Assembly (NCBI RefSeq): GCF_900143515.1
Contig: NZ_FSQT01000002.1
Coordinates: 2,915,501 to 2,979,500, forward strand
DNA: 64,000 nucleotides
Source of the DNA: Micromonospora cremea
Lineage (GTDB): Bacteria; Actinomycetota; Actinomycetes; Mycobacteriales; Micromonosporaceae
Direction of reading: 5' to 3'
The notes beneath the pieces are model-generated. The model was not told the DNA's origin and made no database searches. It saw nothing but the letters and a program-made list of their open reading frames with translations. The position numbers were made by a program, and so were the translations under genes. Positions 46,198-55,266 of the stretch are shown here, in pieces; position 1 is the stretch's first letter, and each line of letters starts with the position of its first letter.

Positions 46198-47073
46198 ATG
46201 CCGGGCTCCCCGTACACCGATCTGGACCGCCCGCCGCTGTCGATGACCCGGCTGCGGCGCGCGTTGGTCGCGCCGCACGGCCCGTGGGCCCGACTGGAGT
46301 TGCGCACCGAGACCGGCTCCACCAACGCCGACGTGGCCGAGGCCGCCCGGGCCGGCGAGCCGGAGGGTCTGGTCGTGGTCGCCGAGCGGCAGACCGCCGG
46401 GCGGGGCCGGCGTGGCCGGGTCTGGCAGTCGCCGCCGCGGGCCGGGATCACCACCAGCGTGCTGCTGCGGCCCGGCGAGGCCGTGCCGGACCGCGGCTGG
46501 CCGGCGGCGCCACCGACCGGGTACGGCTGGCTGCCGCTGTTGGCCGGCGTCGCGCTGGTCGAGGCGGTGGCCCGGCTGGCGGAGCTGGAGGCCACCCTGA
46601 AGTGGCCCAACGACCTGCTGATCGGCGACGCGAAGTGCGCGGGCGTGCTGGCCGAGGCGGTGCCCGGGCGCTCACCGGACCAGCCGCCGGCGATCGTGCT
46701 CGGTATCGGGCTCAACGTGACGCTGCGCGCCGACGAGCTGCCGGTGAATCCGACCGGGCTGCCGGCGACCTCGCTGCAACTGGCCGGCGCGGCGGCCACC
46801 GACCGGGACCCGCTGCTGCGGGCGTTGCTGCGCGCGCTCGCCGACTGGTACGACCGCTGGCGCGCGGCCGGCGGGGACGCCGTGGCCAGCGGCCTGCGCG
46901 ACGCCTACCTGGCGGCCTGTGCCACGGTCGGCCGCGAGGTGCGGGTCCTGCTTCCCGGCGGTGACGACCTGACCGGCACCGCCACCGGTGTGGATTCCGA
47001 CGGTCAACTCCTGGTCACCACCCCCACCGGCGACCGTGTCCTGGCCGCGGGTGACGTCCTCCACCTTCGGTGA
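46198..47073 (+). CDS. birA: Biotin protein ligase (no DNA-binding domain)
   Basis: 291 residues. The biotinyl-AMP loop is GRGRRGRVWQSP, with LKWPNDLLIGDAKCAGVLAE and GIGLNVTL; a C-terminal SH3-like cap follows. There is no helix-turn-helix, so it is a monofunctional group I ligase that biotinylates the alpha subunit (Lys564 of the protein at 28176-29972). TAGGCT (46186-46191) lies 6 nt before the ATG. It is divergent from accD, an arrangement shared with mycobacteria. Confidence 0.93.
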   Translation: MPGSPYTDLDRPPLSMTRLRRALVAPHGPWARLELRTETGSTNADVAEAARAGEPEGLVVVAERQTAGRGRRGRVWQSPPRAGITTSVLLRPGEAVPDRGWPAAPPTGYGWLPLLAGVALVEAVARLAELEATLKWPNDLLIGDAKCAGVLAEAVPGRSPDQPPAIVLGIGLNVTLRADELPVNPTGLPATSLQLAGAAATDRDPLLRALLRALADWYDRWRAAGGDAVASGLRDAYLAACATVGREVRVLLPGGDDLTGTATGVDSDGQLLVTTPTGDRVLAAGDVLHLR

Positions 47074-47074
47074 A

Positions 47075-47120
47075 AGGAAGGGCACCTTCTTAACGCCTCC
47101 GGTGGAGGAAGGGTCCCCCG
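47075..47120. repeat. Degenerate GAAGGG-type intergenic element
   Basis: AAGGAAGGGCACCTTCTT directly after the birA stop, then a second GGAAGGGTCCCC. It resembles the core of the elements at 2368-2413 and 28155-28168. Weak hairpins can form. Confidence 0.35.
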
Positions 47121-47208
47121 TCAACAAACGCACCCCGTGCGGATGACCCGTCCGGGCGGTTGGACCGGTTACCGTCTGCGCGTCGGAAAAATGGCAATGG
47201 AGGTTCCC

Positions 47209-47781
47209 GTGGCGTTCCCCGAAGACGTGCTCACCGAGGACGAGCACGTCGTGCTGCACCTGCACCCGCACTGGAAGGCGTTGATCCGGCCGATCGCGGT
47301 GCTGGTGCTGGCCATCGCCGCGGTGGTGGCGGGCGTGCTCCTGCTGCCGGCGGGTGGTGGTGGTTCGATCGCGCTGGCCGTGATCGGGGTGGTCGCCCTG
47401 GTCGCCGTGCTCTGGCTCGGGCTGTGGCCGTTCCTGGTCTGGCGCACCACGCACTACCTGTTCACCAATGAGCGGGTGCTGCTCCAGCAGGGTGTCTTCT
47501 CCCGGGACCGGCGGGATCTTCCGCTCACCCGGATCAACGACCACTCCATGAACCAGCGCTTCATCGAGCGGCTGCTCGGCTGCGGCACGCTCACCATCGA
47601 GTCCGCCGGCGAGCGCGGCCAGTCGGTGCTCGCTGACGTCCCGGGCGTCGGCCAGGTGCAGACCACCCTGTACGAGCTGGTCGAGGCGCAACACGACAAG
47701 CACTCGCTGGGCGACGGGGAGATGCGTGACATCCTCGCCGACATGCGCGAGGGCAAGCCGCTGCGCGACACCACGAGCTGA
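47209..47781 (+). CDS. PH-domain (bPH2) membrane protein
   Basis: 190 residues: a short N-terminus (FPEDVLTEDEHVVLHLHPHWK), two membrane helices (about 22-45 and 50-70), then a bacterial PH-like domain with TTHYLFTNERVLLQQGVFSRDRRDLPLTRINDHSMNQRFIERLLGCGTLTIESAGE. It corresponds to Rv3278c, which also follows birA in mycobacteria. The GTG at 47209 is chosen for GGAGG 5 nt upstream; ATGs at 47191 and 47197 lie within that Shine-Dalgarno region. Function unknown. Confidence 0.85.
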   Translation: MAFPEDVLTEDEHVVLHLHPHWKALIRPIAVLVLAIAAVVAGVLLLPAGGGGSIALAVIGVVALVAVLWLGLWPFLVWRTTHYLFTNERVLLQQGVFSRDRRDLPLTRINDHSMNQRFIERLLGCGTLTIESAGERGQSVLADVPGVGQVQTTLYELVEAQHDKHSLGDGEMRDILADMREGKPLRDTTS

Positions 47782-47796
47782 ACCCGACTCCCACGA

Positions 47797-47822
47797 CCGC
47801 CCCGGCCACCGCGCCGGGGCGG
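47797..47822. terminator. GC-rich hairpin between PH-domain and MaoC genes
   Basis: CCGCCCCGGC (47797-47806) pairs exactly with GCCGGGGCGG (47813-47822), 6-nt loop, between two convergent stops. Confidence 0.7.
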
Positions 47823-47823
47823 G

Positions 47824-48384
47824 TCAGGCGGGCGGTTCGGTCCCGGACGGGTCCGTGTCGGACGGTTCGGTCTCGGGCAGGGGTTCGGCCGGGCGCAGGG
47901 CGAACCAGCCGCGGAAGCGGGTCCGCAGCACCTCCTGTTCGGGCCGGTCGTCCGGGCCGAGGCGGAACATGGTGCCGGTGAGGCTGGCGGTGCCGAGGCC
48001 CGGGCGGGCGGTGGACGGCCGCGCGCCCATCACGTCGACCCGGACGGAGAGCCGGTCCCCGGCGCGCACGGGTGCGAGCCAGCGCAGCTCCTCCAGGCCG
48101 GGGGAGGCGTCCGCCGCCGCGCGGGACAGCAGGTGGTCGACGTAGGCCCGCATGAACAGGCTGACCGTGTAGAAACCGCTGGCGATGAGCCCACCGTGCC
48201 GGCTCGCTCCGGCCAGCTCCGGGTCGACGTGGTACCACTGCGGGTCGAAGCGGCGGGCGAAGGCGACCATTTCGTCGCCATCGACCGTGACCACGCCGAG
48301 GTCGACGGTGAGCCCCGGGACGAGGTCCTCGAAGAACAGCTCGGCGTGTGCCCCGGTGCCGGAACGGGCGACGGGTGGTGTCAC
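47824..48384 (-). CDS. MaoC-family dehydratase (hot-dog fold)
   Basis: 186 residues. The hot-dog hydratase motif is FDPQWYHVDPELAGASRHGGLIASGFYTVSLFMR, containing the catalytic Asp/His pair, with the central helix and LRWLAPVRAGDRLSVRVDV strand following. It hydrates enoyl-CoA or a related thioester. A polar tail (about 165-186) ends the protein. The GTG at 48384 overlaps the stop of the GtrA gene upstream (GTGA), so it is coupled. Confidence 0.88.
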   Translation of the reverse strand: MTPPVARSGTGAHAELFFEDLVPGLTVDLGVVTVDGDEMVAFARRFDPQWYHVDPELAGASRHGGLIASGFYTVSLFMRAYVDHLLSRAAADASPGLEELRWLAPVRAGDRLSVRVDVMGARPSTARPGLGTASLTGTMFRLGPDDRPEQEVLRTRFRGWFALRPAEPLPETEPSDTDPSGTEPPA

Positions 48385-49094
48385 CGGCGGGGCGCGCGGC
48401 GGGTGCCGGCGTGCAGCTCCGCGGCGAGTTCCGCGTCCAGGTCGGCGGAGAAACCAGCGCTCAGCGGCGTCGGCCTGCCCTGGGTGGGAGCGCCGATCGG
48501 GCCGGGTGCGGTCGCCGGACGGTCGCCGGACTGCGACTCCTCCAGCTCGGACACGGTTTCGGCCAGCTCGGCGACCGGGTCCATCTCGGCCATGGCGTCC
48601 CACTCGTCACGCGGGATGCTGTGCCAGGTGGGCTCGGCCTTCGCCTCGTCCTCGGCCGGTACGACGGGCTGGAAGACGAAGGTCCGGTACGACCAGAACC
48701 GGAACAGCGTGGCCAGCAGCACGCCACCGGTCTTGGCCACGTTCAGCGCCAGCAGGCCGTGCACGCCGAGGCCGTACTTGGCTGCGGCCAGCACGCCCAG
48801 CTCAATGAGCAGGCCGGTCGCGTTGAAGAGGAAGAACAGGACGTACTCCCGCCGGAGCGCCGATTTCGGGCGATCCCGGTACGTCCAGTGACGGTTCATA
48901 AGATACGACGTGATCGTGGCGACGATGGTCGCGATCACGGTGGCCTTCAACTGACCATCGGCAAAGACGGTGAGTGCAAGGACATTGAACACCGCGTAAT
49001 TGATGACGGTGTTGATGCCGCCGACAATGCCGAATTTGAGCGCCTCGCGGATGAACTTCTGCCAGCGCTCAGGCAGCAGACGGACAAGACGCAT
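48381..49094 (-). CDS. GtrA-family membrane protein
   Basis: 237 residues: four membrane helices in the first about 130 residues with the GtrA signature KFGIVGGINTVINYAVFNVLAL and FRFWSYRTFVF, then an acidic, disordered cytoplasmic tail of about 90 residues unusual for this family. GtrA proteins are thought to flip polyprenyl-linked sugars for envelope glycosylation. The ATG at 49094 is chosen because AAGGTG lies 6 nt upstream. The stop overlaps the MaoC start. It corresponds in position to Rv3277. Confidence 0.88.
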   Translation of the reverse strand: MRLVRLLPERWQKFIREALKFGIVGGINTVINYAVFNVLALTVFADGQLKATVIATIVATITSYLMNRHWTYRDRPKSALRREYVLFFLFNATGLLIELGVLAAAKYGLGVHGLLALNVAKTGGVLLATLFRFWSYRTFVFQPVVPAEDEAKAEPTWHSIPRDEWDAMAEMDPVAELAETVSELEESQSGDRPATAPGPIGAPTQGRPTPLSAGFSADLDAELAAELHAGTRRAPRR

Positions 49095-49157
49095 GCGAAA
49101 CACCTTAGGGCAGTCGGTGAAGCCGGCGATCACCGGCCGGACGAGGTGGGCGGCAGG

Positions 49158-49706
49158 TCACGCCCCGTGGTCTCGGTCGTGCTTCACCTGCGGAACGGAC
49201 TGGGTTCCCGCTTCGACGAAGACGAACCGCCGGTAGGACCAGAATCGGAAGAGCGTGCCGAGACCCGTGCCGACGATGAAGCTGGCGATGTTGTCGGCCA
49301 GCGTCGTCTGGAACACGTCCGGCCAGATGGCGCCGAGCCCGTACCGGCTGATCGCGAGGCAGGCCACCGCGATGCCGAGGCCGACGGCGTTGAAGAAGAA
49401 GAAGAGCGCGTACTCCCGGGCCGGGTTGTTGCGTTGGCGGTGCCGCCAGGTCCAGAACCGGTTGCCGACGAAGGCGAAGGTGGCCGCGATGATGGTGGAG
49501 ATGGTCTTCGCCGTCACCTGTTCGACGCCACGCACGGTCGTCATGTAGTTGAACAGCGCGAAGTCGATGAGGAAGGCGATCCCGCCGACCGTGGCGAACT
49601 TGCTCAACTCGCGGACGAGGTGACCGAAGCGGTCGAGCAGCGCCCGGACCAGACCCGGTCGGGTCTGCCGGGGACCCGGTTGCTCCCCGGTCATCGTGGC
49701 GGCCAC
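49158..49706 (-). CDS. GtrA-family membrane protein, second copy
   Basis: 182 residues with four membrane helices: KFATVGGIAFLIDFALFNYM, a central pair, and TLFRFWSYRRFVFVEAG at the C-terminus. It is a paralogue of the next gene, probably from local duplication. The GTG at 49706 has TAGGCT on the minus strand (49713-49718) 6 nt upstream (leaderless). Predicted role as above: translocation of a lipid-linked sugar (family inference). Confidence 0.88.
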   Translation of the reverse strand: MAATMTGEQPGPRQTRPGLVRALLDRFGHLVRELSKFATVGGIAFLIDFALFNYMTTVRGVEQVTAKTISTIIAATFAFVGNRFWTWRHRQRNNPAREYALFFFFNAVGLGIAVACLAISRYGLGAIWPDVFQTTLADNIASFIVGTGLGTLFRFWSYRRFVFVEAGTQSVPQVKHDRDHGA

Positions 49707-50133
49707 GGGCCGAGCCTACCGGCTGGCGACCAGTCAGCGGGGTAGCAACGGCGAGCAGGCGTGGTCGCTCGTGCCGGGCTTGCGTCAGGTGTGTCGCTGT
49801 TGAACGCAGCGTAGCCAATCGGGAGGACTGACGCGCCCCGGAACGGGAATCCACGCACCGGTCGGCGGGGCCGGTCCGCCGCCCGACCGCAACTCACGTC
49901 GGTCGGGGTGCACAACAAGATTTGCGTGAAACTGCGCGGGAAAGCGGGTATCAGCTCCCAATGCCGCAGCGTAGCCGTACCTTGTGCAGTTCTTCACAAC
50001 CAGTCCCACTGACTCGGAAGGCTGCCCGGTTTACGCTGAGCCCAATCCCAGGTTTCCACGAAGGCGACGCATCGCGCCGCTGAGACTCGTGCATCCCATA
50101 GATCGGTCAGCGTCGACCACAAGGAGATGTGTC
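49707..50133. other. 427-bp region between GtrA and pckG
   Basis: No gene seen. It is less GC-rich than its flanks. The right part must hold the pckG promoter and a 5' leader: TACCTT (49979-49984) fits a -10, and a Shine-Dalgarno AAGGAG (50120-50125) precedes the pckG ATG. No riboswitch or operator could be recognised. Confidence 0.5.
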
Positions 50134-51978
50134 ATGGTTGCTCCGGCTGTTGTGCGGGGTATCGATCAGGCCCCGACGTCCCATCCGAAACTGCTCGCCT
50201 GGGTCCGTGAGGTCGCGGAACTGACCACACCCGACCGGGTCGTCTGGGTGGACGGGTCCGACGAGGAGTGGCGCCGCCTCACGGATGAGCTCGTTGAGGC
50301 CGGCACCCTGATCCGCCTGAACCCCGAGAAGAAGCCCAACTCGTTCTACGCGCGTACCGACCCCTCGGACGTCGCCCGGGTCGAGGAGCGCACCTTCATC
50401 TGCTCCGTCGACGAGGCGGACGCCGGCCCCACCAACAACTGGATGGCGCCGGCCGAGATGAAGCGGACGATGACCGACCTGTACCGCGGCTCGATGCGCG
50501 GTCGCACGATGTACGTCATCCCGTTCGTCATGGGCCCGGTCGAGGCCGAGAGCCCGATGTTCGGCGTCGAGATCACCGACAGCCCCTACGTGGTCGCCTC
50601 GATGCGCATCATGACCCGGATGGGCGCCAGGATCCTCGAGGCGATGGGTGACGACGCGGACTTCGTGCACGCGCTGCACTCGATCGGCGCCCCGCTGGCG
50701 CCGGGCCAGGAGGACGTCGCCTGGCCGTGCAACGAGACGAAGTACATCTCGCACTTCCCGGAGACCCGCGAGATCTGGTCGTACGGCTCCGGGTACGGCG
50801 GCAACTCGCTGCTCGGCAAGAAGTGCTACTCGCTGCGGATCGCCAGCGTGATGGGGCGCGACGAGGGCTGGCTCGCCGAGCACATGCTGATTCTCAAGAT
50901 CACCTCGCCGGAGGGCAAGGTCTACCACATCGCTGGTGCCTTCCCCTCCGCCTGTGGCAAGACCAACCTGGCCATGGTGGAGCCGACCATCCCCGGTTGG
51001 AAGGTCGAGACCATCGGCGACGACATTGCCTGGATGCGGTTCGGCGAGGACGGGCGCCTCTACGCGGTCAACCCGGAGTACGGCCTCTTCGGCGTCGCGC
51101 CGGGCACCGACTGGAAGACCAACGCCAACGCGATGCGGACGCTGGACCGGGGCAACTCCATCTTCACCAACGTGGGCCTCACCGACGATGGGGACATCTG
51201 GTGGGAGGGCATGGGCGAGCCGCCGGCGCACCTGATCGACTGGAAGGGCAACGACTGGACGCCGGAGAGCGACAGCCTCTCCTCCCACGCGAACAGCCGG
51301 TTCTGCACCCCGATCACCCAGTGCCCGATCCTGGCCGACGACTACTACGACCCCAATGGCGTGCCGATCGACGCGATCCTCTTCGGCGGCCGCCGCAAGG
51401 ACACCATCCCGCTGGTGACCGAGGCCCGCGACTGGGTGCACGGCGTCTACATGGGGGCGACGCTCTCCTCGGAGACCACCGCCGCCGCGTCCGGCGCGGT
51501 CGGCGTGGTGCGTCGGGACCCGATGGCGATGCTGCCGTTCATCGGCTACCACGCCGGTGACTACTTCCGGCACTGGATCGAGATGGGCAAGGGCACCGAC
51601 GGCGACGAGGCCAAGTTGCCCAGGATCTACTACGTCAACTGGTTCCGTAAGGACCCGGACGGTTCGTTCCTCTGGCCGGGCTTCGGCGAGAACTCCCGGG
51701 TGCTGAAGTGGGTCGTCGAGCGGATCGAGGGCCGCGCCGAGGCGGTGGAGACGCCGATCGGCATGGTTCCGGCCCAGGACTCGCTGGACGTCGAGGGCCT
51801 GGACATGACCCCGGAGGACGTCCGGATCGCGCTGAAGGTCGACCCGGATGAGTGGCGCAACGAGCTGCCGATGGTCACCGAGTGGTTCGAGAAGTTCGGT
51901 GACAAGCTGCCCGGCGTGCTCTGGGCCGAGCTGGACGCGCTGCGGGCCCGCCTGGACGCCGCGCAGCCGCAACGGTAG
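50134..51978 (+). CDS. pckG: Phosphoenolpyruvate carboxykinase (GTP)
   Basis: 614 residues, the normal length for GTP-dependent PEPCK. The kinase P-loop is [12 protein letters not shown] with the reactive Cys274, metal and substrate loops include [19 protein letters not shown] and GDDIAWMRF, and the guanine-binding region contains [24 protein letters not shown]. It converts oxaloacetate to PEP in gluconeogenesis and anaplerosis. ATG at 50134 after AAGGAG. It stands alone with a long upstream region, as expected for a carbon-regulated gene. Confidence 0.97.
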   Translation: MVAPAVVRGIDQAPTSHPKLLAWVREVAELTTPDRVVWVDGSDEEWRRLTDELVEAGTLIRLNPEKKPNSFYARTDPSDVARVEERTFICSVDEADAGPTNNWMAPAEMKRTMTDLYRGSMRGRTMYVIPFVMGPVEAESPMFGVEITDSPYVVASMRIMTRMGARILEAMGDDADFVHALHSIGAPLAPGQEDVAWPCNETKYISHFPETREIWSYGSGYGGNSLLGKKCYSLRIASVMGRDEGWLAEHMLILKITSPEGKVYHIAGAFPSACGKTNLAMVEPTIPGWKVETIGDDIAWMRFGEDGRLYAVNPEYGLFGVAPGTDWKTNANAMRTLDRGNSIFTNVGLTDDGDIWWEGMGEPPAHLIDWKGNDWTPESDSLSSHANSRFCTPITQCPILADDYYDPNGVPIDAILFGGRRKDTIPLVTEARDWVHGVYMGATLSSETTAAASGAVGVVRRDPMAMLPFIGYHAGDYFRHWIEMGKGTDGDEAKLPRIYYVNWFRKDPDGSFLWPGFGENSRVLKWVVERIEGRAEAVETPIGMVPAQDSLDVEGLDMTPEDVRIALKVDPDEWRNELPMVTEWFEKFGDKLPGVLWAELDALRARLDAAQPQR

Positions 51979-52015
51979 GTGTGAACACCGCCCCTGCCGG
52001 GCATCATCGGATCCC

Positions 52016-52876
52016 ATGAGGACGGCCGCCGAGACCGAGGTCCGGCGGCCGTCCGCCGTCCGGGTGCTCACCATCCTGCTCGCGACGACCGCGGCGGCCA
52101 CCGTCGTGGTCGAGCTGCTCAACTGGTGGTACGCCCCGGAGCAGGGCTTCGGGTTGGCGGTGCGGACCGGCTGGGCGATGCTGCGCTCGTTCGGCTTCCT
52201 GCTGCTGATCGGGCACGTCCGACGGGGGCGTACGGTCGCCCGCCCGTTCGGGCTGATCCTCGCGGTCACCACGATCTTCGCCGTCGGCCGGCTGATCGTG
52301 CCCCGACAGGGAGTGCCGCCACTGCCCGGGTTGCTCGGCTTCGGCGCGCTCACCGCGCTCTGTGCGGCGGTGGTCTGGCTGCTCTACCGCTCGCCGACGC
52401 TGACCGGGCACCTGGTCCGGCACCGGCCGCGGCTGGTGATCGACCGGGCCGGCATCTCCTGGCGGGAGACCCCACCGAGCCGGCCAGAGGCCAGTGGCTG
52501 GCTGCTGACCAGTCGGGTGGCGGCGTTCACCTACAGCCCGCTGATGCTGGTGCCGGCGCTGGCAGCCGGGGGATCCATCCTGGACGGTCGCCTGAGCGCC
52601 GTGCCGGCCGTGCTGTTCTGGTTCGGCACCGGGATCGCGGTCAGCTACGCGGTGCTGTTCTGCACCGCGTTTCTGATGCGCGGCAAGCACTGGGCACGTG
52701 GCCTGCTGGTCGTCGTCACGGTGGCCGTACTCGCCGTGGACCTGCCGCTGTGCTGGTGGCTGCTGGGCGTGGACGGCCTGATCCGCGACGGCGCCCCGCT
52801 GGTCGCCGCGGCTGGGCTCGCCCTCTACGGCCTGCGCCGCGCCGCTCGCGCGGAGGACGAGGTCGCCCCGGCCTGA
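52016..52876 (+). CDS. Multi-pass membrane protein, function unknown
   Basis: 286 residues with about eight hydrophobic helices (about 17-36, 50-66, 77-93, 104-122, 163-185, 196-220, 225-245, 262-278). The middle loop (about 125-155) is cytoplasmic-type and basic. No family recognised. The ATG at 52016 lies 37 nt after the pckG stop, so it could be cotranscribed. Its codon use is normal for the window. Confidence 0.7.
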   Translation: MRTAAETEVRRPSAVRVLTILLATTAAATVVVELLNWWYAPEQGFGLAVRTGWAMLRSFGFLLLIGHVRRGRTVARPFGLILAVTTIFAVGRLIVPRQGVPPLPGLLGFGALTALCAAVVWLLYRSPTLTGHLVRHRPRLVIDRAGISWRETPPSRPEASGWLLTSRVAAFTYSPLMLVPALAAGGSILDGRLSAVPAVLFWFGTGIAVSYAVLFCTAFLMRGKHWARGLLVVVTVAVLAVDLPLCWWLLGVDGLIRDGAPLVAAAGLALYGLRRAARAEDEVAPA

Positions 52877-52927
52877 CCGCCGCGCGGCGCGCGGCTCCCG
52901 TGCGGGCCTGCCACACCTCCCCGGCGC

Positions 52928-53084
52928 CCTGTCGAGCTGCCTCGGAAATGGGCCGTCCGACGCTCCGGCCCCCTGGGTGCCTCGTTCATGGGCAGTCTCT
53001 GCCGCGCCTGTCGAGCTGCCCCGGAAATGGACCGTCCGAGGCTCCGGCGCAATGCGTGCCCCGTTCGTGGGGCAGCTCTACAGG
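52928..53084. repeat. Imperfect 79-bp tandem repeat with palindromic ends
   Basis: The gap 52877-53316 contains no convincing gene. Two copies of about 68 bp (52928-52995 and 53007-53075) begin CCTGTCGAGCTGCC, at a 79-bp period and roughly 85% identical by eye. The second copy is bounded by inverted arms: CCTGTCGAGCTGCCCC (53007-53022) and GGGGCAGCTCTACAGG (53069-53084), 16 bp with one mismatch. This looks like a small REP/MITE-like element. Confidence 0.6.
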
Positions 53085-53316
53085 GCCCGGGACATGTACA
53101 CACCGGGGACCGGCTGTGGCGCCGGGCGGCACGAGGGGCCCTCGGCGGGTCGCGGCGTCCCGGGCGGATCGCGTGCCTCGGTGCCGGACGACCCGAGCGG
53201 GCAGGAGGCAGGATGACGGGTGGCGTCGGTCACAGCGGCCGACGTCGGCGGCGCAGGCGGATCGCCGGGCAGGGCCGGGAACGGGCCGCGCCCGCCGAAG
53301 GGGAGGGAGGCGCGCG

Positions 53317-54459
53317 GTGGGCGACGAGTTCGACGTGGTGGTGGTGGGAGCGGGGCCGGCCGGGGCGGCCGCCGCACTGACCGCCCGCCGGGCGGGTGCC
53401 AGTGTGCTGCTGCTGGACCGGTCCGACTTTCCCCGCGACAAGGCGTGCGGTGACGGGATCGCCGCGCATTCGGTGGACGTGCTCACCGAGCTGGGGGTGA
53501 CCGAGGCGGTGGCCGGTTACGCACCGCTGCCCGCGCTGCGCATGGTCGCGCCGGGCGGCGGAACGGTGGCCCGGGCGCTGCCCCGGCCCGCGTACACCGT
53601 GCCTCGGGAGGTCTTCGACGCGCGGCTGGTGGCGGCCGCCGTGGCGGCCGGCGCCGAGTTGCGCCGGCACACCGTGCGCCGGGTCGAGGCGCGCGCCGAC
53701 CGGGTGGTGCTCGACGGGGAGTTGTCCGGCCGGGTGGTGGTGGGCGCGGACGGCGCCGGGTCGGTGGTGCGCCGGGCGCTCGGCCATCCGCAGAACCCCG
53801 ACCGGCATCTGGCACTGGCCATCCGGGGGTACGCCCCGGCTCTGCCCGGCCCGTCCGAGCAGCTCATCGTCACCTCGAAGGCGCGGTGGCCGGCGTACGC
53901 CTGGTCGTTCCCGATCGGCGACGGGCGGGCGAACGTCGGGTACGGGGAGGTGCTGCGCGGTGAGCCGTTGAGCCGGGCGTACCTGCTGGACCGGCTGGCC
54001 GCGCTGCTGCCCGGCACCGACCTGGCGACGGTGACCGCGTTGCGTGCCCACCACCTGCCGCTGTCCACCCACCGGCCGGCACCGGGCCAGGGCCGCACCC
54101 TGCTCGCCGGGGACGCGCTGTCGCTGATCAATCCGTTCACCGGGGAGGGCATCTTCTACGCGCTGCTCTCCGGTGCGCTGGCCGGGGCGGCGGCGGCCCG
54201 CGCACCCGAGGTCGCCGCCCGCCGCTACGCCGACGGACTCCGTCGCCGCCTCGGCACCCATCTGCGGCACAGCTCGGTGGCGGCCTGGTTGGCGCGGCGC
54301 CGGCGGGTGGTCGACGCGGCGGTCCGGGCGGCCCGCCGGGACGACCGGGTGTTCGACGATGTGGTCGAGCTGGGGCTGGGCGACGGACGGCTCACCGCCC
54401 GTACCCTGGCCATGATCGGCATCGGACTCCCCGGCGGGGATGGGGCTCCGAGGCGGTGA
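53317..54459 (+). CDS. Geranylgeranyl reductase family FAD-dependent oxidoreductase
   Basis: 380 residues. FAD-binding is by DVVVVGAGPAGAAAALTARRAGASVLLLDR, then RDKACGDGIAAHSV, the family-typical CGDG loop, and GDALSLINPFTGEGIFYALLSG, the second FAD motif. Family members saturate isoprenoid chains such as those of menaquinone or membrane lipids. The GTG at 53317 is set by the conserved start and GGGAGGGAGG upstream. The prenyltransferase immediately downstream supports an isoprenoid role. Confidence 0.9.
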   Translation: MGDEFDVVVVGAGPAGAAAALTARRAGASVLLLDRSDFPRDKACGDGIAAHSVDVLTELGVTEAVAGYAPLPALRMVAPGGGTVARALPRPAYTVPREVFDARLVAAAVAAGAELRRHTVRRVEARADRVVLDGELSGRVVVGADGAGSVVRRALGHPQNPDRHLALAIRGYAPALPGPSEQLIVTSKARWPAYAWSFPIGDGRANVGYGEVLRGEPLSRAYLLDRLAALLPGTDLATVTALRAHHLPLSTHRPAPGQGRTLLAGDALSLINPFTGEGIFYALLSGALAGAAAARAPEVAARRYADGLRRRLGTHLRHSSVAAWLARRRRVVDAAVRAARRDDRVFDDVVELGLGDGRLTARTLAMIGIGLPGGDGAPRR

Positions 54460-54490
54460 TCCGCCCGGCGGGTCGCTACGCTGCTAGGTG

Positions 54491-55261
54491 ATGACGCTGC
54501 GGAACCTTATCTACTCCGTGTACGAGCGCCGGCTCACGGCGAAGCTCGCGGGTAAGCCGGTGCCCCGGCACGTCGGGGTGATGTGCGACGGCAACCGCCG
54601 GTGGGCGAAAGAGATGGGCTTCGTCGACCCGAACGACGGGCACCGGGTCGGCGCCGCGAAGATCAAGCATGTCCTCGGCTGGTGTGACCAGGCTGGTGTC
54701 GGGCACGTCACTCTCTACCTGCTGGCCACCGACAACCTGCGCCGGCCGGCCAGCGAGCTGGACCCGCTGCTCAAGATCATCGAGGATCTGGTGGTGGAAC
54801 TGGCCGAGGAGGGCAACCCCTGGCGGCTGCGCATCGTCGGGGCGCTCGACCTGCTGCCCGCGCAGACCGCGGCGGCGCTCAAGGGCGCCGAGGAGCGCAC
54901 CCGGGAGCGCAGCGGCGGCGCCGAGGTCAACATCGCGGTGGGGTACGGCGGCCGGCGCGAGATCACCGACGCGGTGCGCTCGCTGCTGCTGGAGCATGCC
55001 GCCTCCGGCGGCACCATCGAGGAGCTGGCCGAGGTGCTGGACGTCGAGCACATCGCCGAGCACCTCTACACCCGCGGCCAGCCCGACCCCGACCTGGTCA
55101 TCCGCACCAGCGGCGAGCAGCGGCTGTCCGGCTTCATGCTGTGGCAGTCCGCGCACTCGGAGTTCTACTTCTGCGAGCTCAACTGGCCGGATTTCCGGCA
55201 CATCGACTTCCTGCGCGCACTGCGCTCGTACGCCACCCGGCAGCGTCGTTACGGCGCCTGA
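54491..55261 (+). CDS. Short-chain cis-prenyltransferase (Z-FPP synthase-like)
   Basis: 256 residues. The catalytic motif is VMCDGNRRWAKEMG, with YLLATDNLRRP, VGYGGRREI and the C-terminal PDPDLVIRTSGEQRLSGFMLWQSAHSE. It is closest in plan to Rv1086, the (2Z,6E)-farnesyl diphosphate synthase of mycobacteria, rather than the longer-chain UppS; chain length cannot be proved from sequence. TACGCT (54477-54482) is 8 nt before the ATG at 54491 (a GTG one codon earlier is possible). It is probably linked to the reductase upstream in polyprenol synthesis. Confidence 0.9.
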   Translation: MTLRNLIYSVYERRLTAKLAGKPVPRHVGVMCDGNRRWAKEMGFVDPNDGHRVGAAKIKHVLGWCDQAGVGHVTLYLLATDNLRRPASELDPLLKIIEDLVVELAEEGNPWRLRIVGALDLLPAQTAAALKGAEERTRERSGGAEVNIAVGYGGRREITDAVRSLLLEHAASGGTIEELAEVLDVEHIAEHLYTRGQPDPDLVIRTSGEQRLSGFMLWQSAHSEFYFCELNWPDFRHIDFLRALRSYATRQRRYGA

Positions 55262-55266
55262 CCCGG

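Noticed and set aside
53213..53380. 55-codon ORF with a good Shine-Dalgarno (AGGAGG) overlapping the geranylgeranyl-reductase start
   Set aside because: Runs out of frame into the reductase gene, and its product is an Arg/Trp-rich low-complexity string typical of shadow frames; kept only as a possible upstream ORF.
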